From Hydrogenimonas cancrithermarum (GTDB lineage Bacteria > Campylobacterota > Campylobacteria > Campylobacterales > Hydrogenimonadaceae), in assembly GCF_030296055.1 (NCBI RefSeq), contig NZ_AP027370.1:248001-312000 (forward strand): a stretch of DNA of 64,000 nucleotides. The letters are read 5' to 3'. The notes under the pieces are model-generated. The model was given only the letters and a program-made list of their open reading frames with translations. It was not told the origin of the DNA and made no database searches. The position numbers and the translations under genes are program-made. How positions within the stretch are numbered: the first letter of the stretch is position 1; the number at the start of each line of letters is the position of its first letter. Positions 33,740-42,512 of the stretch are shown in pieces.

Positions 33740-35624
33740 AATCATCATCGCTGCGGCGCTGTTTTCGATCGTCGTCATGGGTGCGGCGCTATGGCTGAAA
33801 AAGAGCATCTCATCCGGTACCGACGCCTCTTTGATGGAGGAGCTCAGAGAGAAACGGGAGAAATCCGCGCAGGTGCCTCTGCTGCAGGAGAGCGTACGAA
33901 AACTCGATACCGAAAAAAATGCCCTCTTGGAAAAAATAGAGGAATTGAGCAATTCACTTGCCGCGCGGGATATCGTGATTGCCAGAAAATCGGAGGAGGA
34001 GAAGAACCGTATCGCCGAAATCGGGAAGAGTCGAGAAAAGATCGCGGTACTTCGTGAAAATGTCGAGACGCTGACGAAGCGGACGGAACGCCAAAAAGAG
34101 ATGCTGGCCGAACTCGAAGGTGAGAACAAACAGTGCCGGGATTCCTTGGCCCATCTGGAAAAAGCCCATGCTGCGGAAAAGGGGCTGATCGAAGAACGTC
34201 TCGCCGAATTGCGGGAAAATCTCGAGGATGCGAGTCGGCAGATACACGCGTTGGAAGCCTCGAAAGAGGTGGTTCGACAGGAGAGTCAGGAAAAATCGGA
34301 AGAGATCGCCAGGTACGAAGCCGATCTTTCGGCGATGGAAAAGAATCTCGAAGAGCTGCGCGCTCAGGTGAAAAAGGCGGAAGAAAAGATCGGCACACTG
34401 AACGCGTCGCTCGACAATCTCATCGAAGAGAACACCCGCCTCAAAGAGGAGCGCTCCTCCATGGCGGCACAGCTCGCCGCTCAGCGTGAGAACAACGAAA
34501 AACTGCAAAAAGAGTTCCAAGCCCAGAGCGAACAGCTCGAACTCAAACTCGGCGAAATCATGCAAAAACATCTCGAAGCGAAGATGAAAAGATTCGACGA
34601 AGCTTCCTTGAAATCTATCGATAGCGTTCTCAAGCCTTTCAGGGAAAACCTCGAAACATTCAGAAAACGGGTGGAGGAGTCCCAGGAGGAGAGCACGAAA
34701 AAATTTGCCGCCCTGTCACACGAAATCGAGCGTCTGGCGCAGGCGGGCATGAACATCGGCAAGGAGGCCGAAAACCTCACCAACGCGCTGAAGGGCAAAA
34801 AGCAGACCCAAGGCAGCTGGGGTGAGATGATCTTGGAGAGCGTGCTCGAATACTCCGGTCTCGTGAAAGGGGAGCATTACGATACCCAGCACAGTTACCG
34901 CGACGACGAGGGGGAACTCAAAAGGCCCGATGTCATCGTCCGACTTCCGCAAAACAGGGCGATCGTCATCGATTCGAAAGTCTCCCTCAACGACTACGAT
35001 CGCTATATTCGAGCGGAGACCGACGAAGAGCGAACCGTCGCCGCCAAAAACGTCGTCAGATCCTTTCGCGGCCACATCGACAATCTCGTCTCCAAGGACT
35101 ACGCGCATTATTGCAGCGGGACGCTTCAGTACGTCTTCATGTTCATCCCCATCGAAGGGGCTTTCGCTCTGGCTGTGCGGGAAGATCCGAATCTGTATGA
35201 ATATGCGCTCAAAAAGCACATCGTCATGGTCAACCCCTCCACGCTCATCGTCACGCTGCGCACGATCTATCTCTACTGGCAGAGCGAGCAGTCGAGCGGA
35301 CTAGCGGCGAAGATGTTCGAGGAGGCGGGAAAACTCTACGACAAAATGGCGGGATTCGTCGATACCTTCAACCGCGTCGGAAAACAGATCGACAGCGCCG
35401 CCGCCTCATTCAACAAGGCGAAATCCCAGCTGACGGACGGAAGGGGCAACGTCCTGGGGCGCATCGAACACCTGAAGCGTCTCGGGGCCAAAACCACTAA
35501 AACGATCGCAGCGACGAAAACGGAGTTTCAGTCCTACAATCCCGACGAACCAGAGGTCGAAGTCGTCGAAAAGGAAGCCCTCTGCGCATCGGCGTCGAAC
35601 ATCGCGGAGTCGAAACGAAAATGA
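33729..35624 (+). CDS. rmuC: DNA recombination protein RmuC
   Basis: A 631-residue protein with an N-terminal membrane anchor (IIIAAALFSIVVMGAALWL), ~290 residues of continuous coiled coil, and the RmuC nuclease-like domain from ~residue 340: GSWGEMILESVLEYSGL, then PDVIVRLPQNRAIVIDSKVSL, whose Asp/Lys pattern is PD-(D/E)xK-like. RmuC limits inversions and acts in restart of damaged replication forks. The GTG start at 33729 has GAAGGAG upstream; the open frame extends further back only through the small ORF region. Expression probably comes from the island promoter at 33539. Confidence 0.93.
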   Translation: MSPEIIIAAALFSIVVMGAALWLKKSISSGTDASLMEELREKREKSAQVPLLQESVRKLDTEKNALLEKIEELSNSLAARDIVIARKSEEEKNRIAEIGKSREKIAVLRENVETLTKRTERQKEMLAELEGENKQCRDSLAHLEKAHAAEKGLIEERLAELRENLEDASRQIHALEASKEVVRQESQEKSEEIARYEADLSAMEKNLEELRAQVKKAEEKIGTLNASLDNLIEENTRLKEERSSMAAQLAAQRENNEKLQKEFQAQSEQLELKLGEIMQKHLEAKMKRFDEASLKSIDSVLKPFRENLETFRKRVEESQEESTKKFAALSHEIERLAQAGMNIGKEAENLTNALKGKKQTQGSWGEMILESVLEYSGLVKGEHYDTQHSYRDDEGELKRPDVIVRLPQNRAIVIDSKVSLNDYDRYIRAETDEERTVAAKNVVRSFRGHIDNLVSKDYAHYCSGTLQYVFMFIPIEGAFALAVREDPNLYEYALKKHIVMVNPSTLIVTLRTIYLYWQSEQSSGLAAKMFEEAGKLYDKMAGFVDTFNRVGKQIDSAAASFNKAKSQLTDGRGNVLGRIEHLKRLGAKTTKTIAATKTEFQSYNPDEPEVEVVEKEALCASASNIAESKRK

Positions 35625-35681
35625 CAGGATTCGACACCGCGATCTTCTACAATGAAACAAATCCTAAAACAGGAGGCTCCC

Positions 35682-35951
35682 ATGGCACGGTTTCTCGTAG
35701 CATATGACATCAAAGACGATAAACGGCGTACCAGAACTGCGAAAGTGGTCTACGCCTACGCGATGGGAGGCCAGAAAAGCGCGCTAGAAACGGTACTCGA
35801 ACCCCGTGAACTCTCCCAAATCCTCCGGGAGGTCCGTCGGGAAATCGACGCGGAAGAGGACCGCGTACACCTGATAAAGGTGATGCCCAAAGCCATTCTT
35901 TTCGGCCGTGCCAAACAACTCGATTTCGAGGAGGGGGTCATTGTCATATGA
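35682..35951 (+). CDS. cas2: Cas2 (first copy, upstream of cas1)
   Basis: An 89-residue ferredoxin-fold adaptation protein. It starts MARFLVAYDIKDDKRRTRTA, with the Cas2 Asp at residue 9, after a perfect AGGAGG ribosome-binding site. It is more divergent than the second Cas2 at 37047: its central region (GGQKSALETVLEPRELSQIL) is recognisable but the C-terminus lacks the usual dimer strand pattern. Its stop overlaps the cas1 ATG. Confidence 0.85.
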   Translation: MARFLVAYDIKDDKRRTRTAKVVYAYAMGGQKSALETVLEPRELSQILREVRREIDAEEDRVHLIKVMPKAILFGRAKQLDFEEGVIVI

Positions 35952-36814
35952 AAACCGTCATCGTCGACCGCCGGGAGGTGGCACTGGAGATCAGAAAGAG
36001 CGGTATCGTCGTCGACGGCCAACACATCCCGTTTCGGTTAGTCGATCTTTTGGTGCTCTGCGGCGATATATCCTTGAGCACGAAAACGCTGATCGCCCTT
36101 TCCAGGGAACGAATTCCTCTAATCGCCGTCTCGAAGAATAATCGGGACTTTTCTCTTACACTGCCGATGGAGGCGAAAAACTCGGAACTCAGGATGCGGC
36201 AGTACGACACCGCTTCGCGCCGGCGCATCGAGTATGCCAGGTACTACCTGGAGCGCAAAATAAAGACCCATGTCGAGCATCTGGCGAGCACCGGCACGGC
36301 ACTCGATTTCGCGATATGGAAATCGAAAATAGACAATGCCGAGACCGTCCCGGAGCTGCTTGGGGTGGAGGGGAGCTTTTCCAGACTCTACTTCAATCAC
36401 TTTTTCAAGCTTTTGCCTTCGCATCTGCATAAAGGCAAGCGTTCCAAGCGCCCTCCGCTCGATCCGGTCAACGCCATCCTCTCCTATCTCTACACCTTCG
36501 GCTACCACCTGATCGCCTCCCGGCTCGTCATGTACGGGTTCGACGCATCGATCGGGTATCTGCACGAATCGTTTCGATCCCATTTCGCATTGGCGTCGGA
36601 TATGATGGAGTGTTTCAGGGCGGATACCAACAAAAAGACGGTCGAATTGTTCGATGACGGGCTTCTTACGGCGGACGACTTTAGTAAAAAAGGGGCCGTC
36701 TATTTGCGAAGCGAAAGCAGAAAACGCTTTTGGAAAGAGATCAAACCCTTCATCGACGAACTGACGCACGATGTCGATGACGAGATCGCGCTGTTGAGAA
36801 TGGCCATATCGTGA
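35948..36814 (+). CDS. cas1: Cas1 integrase
   Basis: Spacer integrase of 288 residues. The N-terminal beta domain spans residues 1-75. The helical catalytic domain has the three metal ligands in standard spacing: E141 in GVEGSFSRLYF, H206 in GYLHESFRSHF, and D218/E221 in ASDMMECFR. It is full length and flanked by overlapping genes on both sides (ATGA with cas2, GTGA with the Cas1-N paralogue), so the four-gene cassette is translated as one unit just upstream of the array. Confidence 0.96.
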   Translation: MKTVIVDRREVALEIRKSGIVVDGQHIPFRLVDLLVLCGDISLSTKTLIALSRERIPLIAVSKNNRDFSLTLPMEAKNSELRMRQYDTASRRRIEYARYYLERKIKTHVEHLASTGTALDFAIWKSKIDNAETVPELLGVEGSFSRLYFNHFFKLLPSHLHKGKRSKRPPLDPVNAILSYLYTFGYHLIASRLVMYGFDASIGYLHESFRSHFALASDMMECFRADTNKKTVELFDDGLLTADDFSKKGAVYLRSESRKRFWKEIKPFIDELTHDVDDEIALLRMAIS

Positions 36815-37050
36815 AACGCACGCTTGTCGTCAAAGAGCCCAAAGCGAAACTGATCGTCAAGGAGTCGTCGATCGAGATTTTGACTTTCTACGAGCGCCAA
36901 TATGTCGGTTTCGAACAGATCAGGGCCTTTTATCTGCACCAGGATATCGATGTGGGGATCAAGGATGTTTTGACTCTATCGAAGATGTTTCCTGTCTATT
37001 TCATCGACAAACGGGGCTATATCCTCGCAAAGATCTGTAGAAAACGATGA
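36811..37050 (+). CDS. Standalone Cas1 N-terminal-domain paralogue
   Basis: A 79-residue protein that aligns end to end with the N-terminal beta domain of the adjacent Cas1: FEQIRAFYLHQDIDVGIKDV matches Cas1 FRLVDLLVLCGDISLSTKTL, and FPVYFIDKRGYILA matches IPLIAVSKNNRDFS. It has none of the catalytic helical domain. It is not a disrupted gene: the frame is intact, it starts at a GTG overlapping the Cas1 stop, and its own stop overlaps the ATG of the second cas2. It may modify the Cas1-Cas2 complex, for example as an alternative dimer interface (inference). Confidence 0.75.
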   Translation: MKRTLVVKEPKAKLIVKESSIEILTFYERQYVGFEQIRAFYLHQDIDVGIKDVLTLSKMFPVYFIDKRGYILAKICRKR

Positions 37051-37325
37051 GCACCCATACCGCCGATTACGTCATCAGCTACGACATCTCCGACAGCAAG
37101 CGCCTCGGCAGGTTGGCAAGGCGTCTCGAAAAGCTCGCCATCCGCATCCAATACTCCGTTTTTTACGCCCCGTCAGTGACACAGGATGGACTTTTCGATA
37201 TAATGGAAACCATAAACGACATCATCGAACCCGAAGAGGACGACGTGAGAATCTACACGGTCGTCGATGTGGGAAAGACGCTCGGCCAGGCGATAAAACT
37301 GGACGAAGCGACGCTTTTGACATGA
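37047..37325 (+). CDS. cas2: Cas2 (second copy, next to the leader)
   Basis: A 92-residue canonical Cas2. It has DYVISYDISDSKRLGRLARR, with the conserved Asp at residue 13, the IRIQYSVFYAP strand and the DDVRIYTVVD C-terminal strand. It is translated from an ATG overlapping the Cas1-N gene's stop and ends 144 nt before the first repeat. Two Cas2 paralogues on either side of Cas1 is unusual. Confidence 0.93.
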   Translation: MSTHTADYVISYDISDSKRLGRLARRLEKLAIRIQYSVFYAPSVTQDGLFDIMETINDIIEPEEDDVRIYTVVDVGKTLGQAIKLDEATLLT

Positions 37326-37469
37326 AAGTTTCGTTTAAGGTGATGTCCGACCGAATTTTGGGGGTTTTGAAGGTGTGTAAAGCCCGTTTTGGAACGTCAA
37401 AGAATGAATTAAGTTCACGACATTTTCGCAAAAGCCCTGAAATACGATATTTCACAACCCGATGTTGCT
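37326..37469 (+). promoter_or_regulatory. CRISPR leader
   Basis: The 144 bp between cas2 and the first repeat contain no gene. The repeat at the far end of the array is degenerate, so this side is the leader where new spacers are inserted and transcription starts. No clear promoter hexamers were recognised; the segment ends GATGTTGCT at the first repeat. Confidence 0.75.
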
Positions 37470-39979
37470 ATTACGATCAGACCCGATTTGAAGGGGATTG
37501 AAACTTCAAGCGGTATGTTGTTGCGCCCTGTTTAATTACGATCAGACCCGATTTGAAGGGGATTGAAACAATTACTGGTTTATCATGATGGTAAACCGTG
37601 TAAGATTACGATCAGACCCGATTTGAAGGGGATTGAAACGTAATATGGAGCTTCTCGCCTTTGGCGGGCTCTACAATTACGATCAGACCCGATTTGAAGG
37701 GGATTGAAACTTAGTACAAGATTTCTATTATCGTCTCTCCAAATAGATTACGATCAGACCCGATTTGAAGGGGATTGAAACGTTACCTTTTTCCCCGAAG
37801 GTGTAATAACAACTTCTAATTACGATCAGACCCGATTTGAAGGGGATTGAAACAAAGCCCAAAGACCCTATAGGAGAGCGATAGGATTACGATCAGACCC
37901 GATTTGAAGGGGATTGAAACCGACATCAGCAGTTTTCTCGACAGCCCCAAGAGATTACGATCAGACCCGATTTGAAGGGGATTGAAACTTAGTTTCATAC
38001 GCCCTAACAGCTCGATACGATTACGATCAGACCCGATTTGAAGGGGATTGAAACGTTGATAATCGTACGGCAGCGTGACAGATGAACCGTATTACGATCA
38101 GACCCGATTTGAAGGGGATTGAAACCTACAACGTGGAGTTGGTTTCTATGTCGGTCAAGTATTACGATCAGACCCGATTTGAAGGGGATTGAAACTTATA
38201 TTACCATTATCATCAGCCCACAAATCCCATTACGATCAGACCCGATTTGAAGGGGATTGAAACAAATTACATCCAACTTTTTTTCGCCATATGAATGATT
38301 ACGATCAGACCCGATTTGAAGGGGATTGAAACTCCTTAGAATGGTATATCATCATCGAAGTCACTTATTACGATCAGACCCGATTTGAAGGGGATTGAAA
38401 CACACATACAAAATTCTTTCTTATTGATTTGAAATTACGATCAGACCCGATTTGAAGGGGATTGAAACAGGAAACGGGGTATGACTTTTCGGTAGAAATA
38501 GGATTACGATCAGACCCGATTTGAAGGGGATTGAAACCCATGTAATCGCTTCCATGTTCAAAATGATATTACGATCAGACCCGATTTGAAGGGGATTGAA
38601 ACGTTATAACTACGATTATGAAGTCAATCATTTTTATTACGATCAGACCCGATTTGAAGGGGATTGAAACTTATTTCTATAAGCTTCTTTGAATCGGTTG
38701 AATTACGATCAGACCCGATTTGAAGGGGATTGAAACTGAGAGTCCACCAATGCTATGGTTCGTTTATAGATTACGATCAGACCCGATTTGAAGGGGATTG
38801 AAACTTACAACGATATTATTCGTCTCTTCATGGTAGTATATTACGATCAGACCCGATTTGAAGGGGATTGAAACTTCTTTTCAGCTATGTTTTTTATCTC
38901 ATATGCTTTATTACGATCAGACCCGATTTGAAGGGGATTGAAACTGCGTGTGACGTGCGGTTGTGTTAGCTGTAACTTCCATTACGATCAGACCCGATTT
39001 GAAGGGGATTGAAACGCTCGTACCTCTGTCTTTTTCATTGTGCTTCCCTATTACGATCAGACCCGATTTGAAGGGGATTGAAACGGTATATCCGCTTCGG
39101 TCTATCATACTCACTTAAATTACGATCAGACCCGATTTGAAGGGGATTGAAACTTTCATCTGAGCCCCTTGAAGTGAAATGTGAATTACGATCAGACCCG
39201 ATTTGAAGGGGATTGAAACAAATTACCCGCTACCATAGCAAGGTTATTGATTACGATCAGACCCGATTTGAAGGGGATTGAAACTTACGTATTACGTTAC
39301 GGCATTTACGTTGAGATTTAAATTACGATCAGACCCGATTTGAAGGGGATTGAAACCCGATAGTTATTTCGGCTATAACTACGATTATGAATTACGATCA
39401 GACCCGATTTGAAGGGGATTGAAACATAGTTAAAGCCTGAATGTATTACGTAGGAAGAGAATTACGATCAGACCCGATTTGAAGGGGATTGAAACCGATA
39501 GACTGAAGCTTGTTAAGTACATCAAGGGCATTACGATCAGACCCGATTTGAAGGGGATTGAAACGAATACATTCTTCCTCGTTTATCGAATTTCCAGACA
39601 AAGATTACGATCAGACCCGATTTGAAGGGGATTGAAACGGTTCTTCATACCCCTGTGGCATGAGATTGTCAATTACGATCAGACCCGATTTGAAGGGGAT
39701 TGAAACCCCGTTGAATTTATGATTACGTATCACGTTACGATTACGATCAGACCCGATTTGAAGGGGATTGAAACCGACATACGTTCGATATCGTCACGCT
39801 CCTCATACATTACGATCAGACCCGATTTGAAGGGGATTGAAACTTTCATCTGAATCCCTTTGAAGTGAAATGTGATTGTTATTACGATCAGACCCGATTT
39901 GAAGGGGATTGAAACCTTTAGGGCTTGTACGCGTAATTAGAACCTCGAATTACGATCAGACCCGATTTGAAGGGGATTG
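37470..39979 (+). CRISPR. Type III-A CRISPR array, 37 repeats and 36 spacers
   Basis: A 35-bp repeat begins ATTACGATCAGACCCG and ends GAAGGGGATTGAAAC; its last eight bases, ATTGAAAC, give the expected 5' handle. By eye all 36 full repeats are identical. Repeat 37 (39949-39979) keeps the first 31 bases and then changes, so it is the old, leader-distal end. Spacers are 30-39 bp and AT-rich. Three pairs are related: spacers 17 (38603) and 28 (39357) overlap by 17 bp, 27 (39285) and 33 (39707) overlap by 17 bp with one mismatch, and 25 (39154) and 35 (39844) are near-identical. Transcription should be on the plus strand from the adaptation genes. Confidence 0.98.
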
Positions 39980-40237
39980 GTAAAGATGTGGCAAGAGAAA
40001 TCCGGGCGTCTCCGATGTTCGCTTCGCTCACATATCCGGATCGCCGTGCGGAGCTACGAAAGCCGAGCAGTTGGCTTTCGCTTCACGCTACTCTTCGAAA
40101 ATCCCGAGCCCAGACTTCCTGCCACATTGATGCCGGATGTGAATGGTTCGATGATAGGAAAGCCGACTGGACGTGCCGATGAAATGCTGCAGAGAATCAA
40201 ATCGCAGAAAAACACACAGATCGTGACGAATCAATAG
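39980..40237 (+). pseudogene. Decayed vWA-gene fragment at the array's distal end
   Basis: Directly after the degenerate last repeat. Bases ~40088-40170 translate to LFENPEPRLPATLMPDVNGS followed by MIGKP, clearly homologous to LFENPDPRLPVALVLDVSGS in the intact vWA gene at 41695. The rest of the vWA domain is missing. Upstream is a perfect 8-bp inverted repeat (CGAAAGCC 40057-40064, GGCTTTCG 40073-40080). The open frame runs in from the last repeat and ends before the ATPase gene; I regard it as a relic, not a gene. Confidence 0.7.
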
Positions 40238-41469
40238 AGAAAACCGAAAAGCCAAAGAGGCAGCCGGTTGCCGAAACCGATCTCGATGTCGTCGGATACA
40301 ACATAACTCTTTTCGATGCCTTTGATCTGATCGAACCCTTTGTTTTTCCCGCCTATTTCGAAAGTGTATCGCTCATCCACGACAAAATCCCCCCGATCGG
40401 CATAGTCGATTCGATGCCTTTTGTAGAGCATGCTGATGAAAAAGGTCTCTTTGAGGGTACCGATACTGCTTTCCAGGCACAACGCGCCAAAGAGGTTGGT
40501 GTTGTTGAGATAGAGTTTGTCGGGCTTTCTCAGGTTTTTGAACCGTTTCGCGATCGAAGTGATGTGATGGAGCAGTTCGGCCCGGCTCAGGTAGTCGATA
40601 TATTTATAGAGGGTCGGTTTTGTGATTCCGACGCTTTTTGCAAGCTTCTCGATCGATATCTCCAGCGGTTCGGCGCTGCAGATGACAAGCAGCAGTTTTT
40701 TCAGCGATGCGATTTTCGCGGCGTCTATGGTCGTGACGTTGACCAGGTCGGTATAGAGGATCGTATCGATATTTTCACTCAGTCGATCGAGATACTTTTT
40801 CTCGTCTTCGAAATAGTAGGGGTAGACGCCGACGGTGAGAAATTTCCTGAAATACTTCAAGACTTTTCTCTGTTCAAGCCGATCGATAATTCGATGAGCG
40901 ACATTCTGATGATTTGACAAAATCTCTTCGATGCCATAGCTATCCAAGCGCACACCAAGTTCGAGCTCCAGAAACTCCCTCAAAGAGAGAATCGGAAGAT
41001 GGTACATCGAATATCGCCGGCTGAAATCGGCGTTGGTGATCTCCACAGCACTGCTGCCGCTGAAGTAGAGTTTGATATCCAGAAAATCGTAGATCAGTTT
41101 GATCTGGGTCTGGAAATCTTTGATTTTATGAATTTCGTCAATAACGATCGCTTTGCCACCATACTTGGCGAACGCCTCCACGAAATCGAAAAGCGGTATT
41201 TCGTAAAACATAGGGTGGTCGCAGGTGATGTAGAGTTTTTCGTCCTCTTCATACTCCAGCATCCGCAACACCTGGAGCAAAAGTGTGGTCTTGCCCACCC
41301 CGCGGCTGCCGTAGAGTCCCGTGATTTTCGCCTTCGACGTGGCAATGTCGTCGTAGAGGAATCTTTTGTATTCAGGAAGATCCTGGCTGAGTTTGAGGCG
41401 ATAGAGTCCGATCGCGGTTTTTAGAGCATTTTCCATTTTACTGCTTTTTGATAATTTAGTTAATTTCAT
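40231..41469 (-). CDS. AAA_14/DUF4143-family ATPase
   Basis: A STAND-like ATPase of about 412 residues. Walker A is GSRGVGKTTLL and Walker B IVIDEIHKI, followed by LYFSGSSAVEI (sensor 1). A winged-helix/DUF4143-type C-terminal half (VGITKPTLYKYIDYLSRAEL) follows. This mobile family is common, often hitchhiking in accessory regions, and its role is unclear. The start is uncertain: ATG at 41469 or 41436, neither with a good ribosome-binding site; a TTG at 41484 overlaps a possible -10. It lies between two copies of the vWA sequence, so it may have been inserted there. Confidence 0.88.
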   Translation of the reverse strand: MKLTKLSKSSKMENALKTAIGLYRLKLSQDLPEYKRFLYDDIATSKAKITGLYGSRGVGKTTLLLQVLRMLEYEEDEKLYITCDHPMFYEIPLFDFVEAFAKYGGKAIVIDEIHKIKDFQTQIKLIYDFLDIKLYFSGSSAVEITNADFSRRYSMYHLPILSLREFLELELGVRLDSYGIEEILSNHQNVAHRIIDRLEQRKVLKYFRKFLTVGVYPYYFEDEKKYLDRLSENIDTILYTDLVNVTTIDAAKIASLKKLLLVICSAEPLEISIEKLAKSVGITKPTLYKYIDYLSRAELLHHITSIAKRFKNLRKPDKLYLNNTNLFGALCLESSIGTLKETFFISMLYKRHRIDYADRGDFVVDERYTFEIGGKNKGFDQIKGIEKSYVVSDDIEIGFGNRLPLWLFGFLY

Positions 41470-41609
41470 TTTACTATAATTCAATAAAAGATGTCTTAAA
41501 TCCCTCTATGCCGCATGGTTGGCCAGCATGTTCGAAAAAGCTCTTCACACGCTGCGCACTTTTCAATACATGGGGGCCCCAAAATCTCATTCTCTGAACA
41601 ATGGGAAAA

Positions 41610-41658
41610 GGGTACGTCAATTCGTCTCACAATTTGACATGAATTGACCCCAGTACCC
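41610..41658. repeat. 49-bp interrupted dyad at the vWA promoter
   Basis: Two nested inverted repeats: GGGTAC (41610) with GTACCC (41653), and inside them GTCAATTC (41616-41623) with GAATTGAC (41641-41648), separated by 17 bp. The right inner arm contains the second half-site of the island promoter element. It could be an extended operator or a transcript hairpin. Confidence 0.5.
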
Positions 41659-41666
41659 TTTACAAT
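41634..41666 (+). promoter_or_regulatory. Island promoter element 3 (vWA gene)
   Basis: Half-sites TTGACA (41634) and TTGACC (41644), then TACAAT (41661-41666) starting 17 bp after the second; the ATG follows 28 nt later. Aligned without gaps, it shares most positions with the PP2C promoter at 47229 (ACAyGAAyTGACC core and TACAATG), linking the two genes' expression. Confidence 0.65.
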
Positions 41667-41694
41667 GTGATCATCTTTCCCGAAAGGAGCCCAC

Positions 41695-42384
41695 ATGTCC
41701 ACACGATACGACCAGAGCCTCGACGACTTCGTCCTCTCGCAGGAGGAGCTTTTCGAGAACCCCGATCCTAGGCTGCCCGTAGCGCTGGTGCTGGATGTAA
41801 GCGGGTCGATGATGGGCGCGCCGATCGCCGAGCTGCAAAAAGGGGTGGAGACTTTCTTCGAAGCGATACTCTGCGACGAGGTGGCACGGAGCAGTGCCGA
41901 AATCGCCATTGTCACATTCGGAGGCACGGTTTCCGCACCGCTCGATTTCCGCTCGATCGAGAACCAGAAGATTCCCCTTCTCAAGGCGGGCGGCATGACG
42001 CCGATGGGCCAGGCGGTCGAGACGGCACTCGATCTGCTGGAGGCGCGCAAAGAGGAGTACCGTAACGCCGGGGTGGACTACTACCAGCCATGGATGGTGC
42101 TGATGACCGATGGTGTGCCGACCGACGACATATCCGGTGCCGAAAACCGTATAGTCGAACTGGTCGAAGGGCGGCATCTGACGGTTTTTCCCATCGCAAT
42201 CGGCGATGCCGATACGGAAGAGCTGTCGAGACTGGGAGGCGGGCGCAGGCCACTGCGGCTGCAGGGGCTGAAGTTCGGCGAGTTTTTCGCATGGTTGAGC
42301 CGATCGGTGGCGAAAGTGTCGCAGTCCATTCCGGGCGAGCGCGTGCAGCTTCCCGAAGGGCTGGAGACATGGGCGCAACTGTGA
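41695..42384 (+). CDS. vWA-domain protein, TerY-like
   Basis: A 229-residue cytoplasmic von Willebrand A protein. The MIDAS metal site is complete: VLDVSGSM (~residues 33-40), the Thr in GGMTPMG and the Asp in MTDGVPTDD. The closest described type is TerY, which in tellurite-resistance/stress islands works with a PP2C phosphatase and a protein kinase (the TerY-P triad). Both partners are in this window at 47290 and 48101, under a very similar promoter. It has an AAAGGAG ribosome-binding site. The assignment to that triad is inference. Confidence 0.88.
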   Translation: MSTRYDQSLDDFVLSQEELFENPDPRLPVALVLDVSGSMMGAPIAELQKGVETFFEAILCDEVARSSAEIAIVTFGGTVSAPLDFRSIENQKIPLLKAGGMTPMGQAVETALDLLEARKEEYRNAGVDYYQPWMVLMTDGVPTDDISGAENRIVELVEGRHLTVFPIAIGDADTEELSRLGGGRRPLRLQGLKFGEFFAWLSRSVAKVSQSIPGERVQLPEGLETWAQL

Positions 42385-42512
42385 CTATGATCTTGATCGA
42401 GAGGAGGCGGGGCGGTCCGTATATGCAATGCCCGCTTTCTCGAGAGACGCTCCGATACGAAAACGACTGCATTCACGGGATTCGCCGAACCGAAGATTCG
42501 CGGAGTTGAGCC

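Noticed and set aside
37816-39114. Short minus-strand open frames within the CRISPR array
   Set aside because: They are translations of the repeats (recurring IPFKSGLIV peptide) and not genes.
37470-39979. Spacers matching other sequence in this window (self-targeting)
   Set aside because: No match was noticed by eye, but an exhaustive alignment was not possible here.
39977-40237. 86-codon gene continuing from the last CRISPR repeat
   Set aside because: It starts inside the repeat, has no ribosome-binding site and contains just a piece of a vWA domain.
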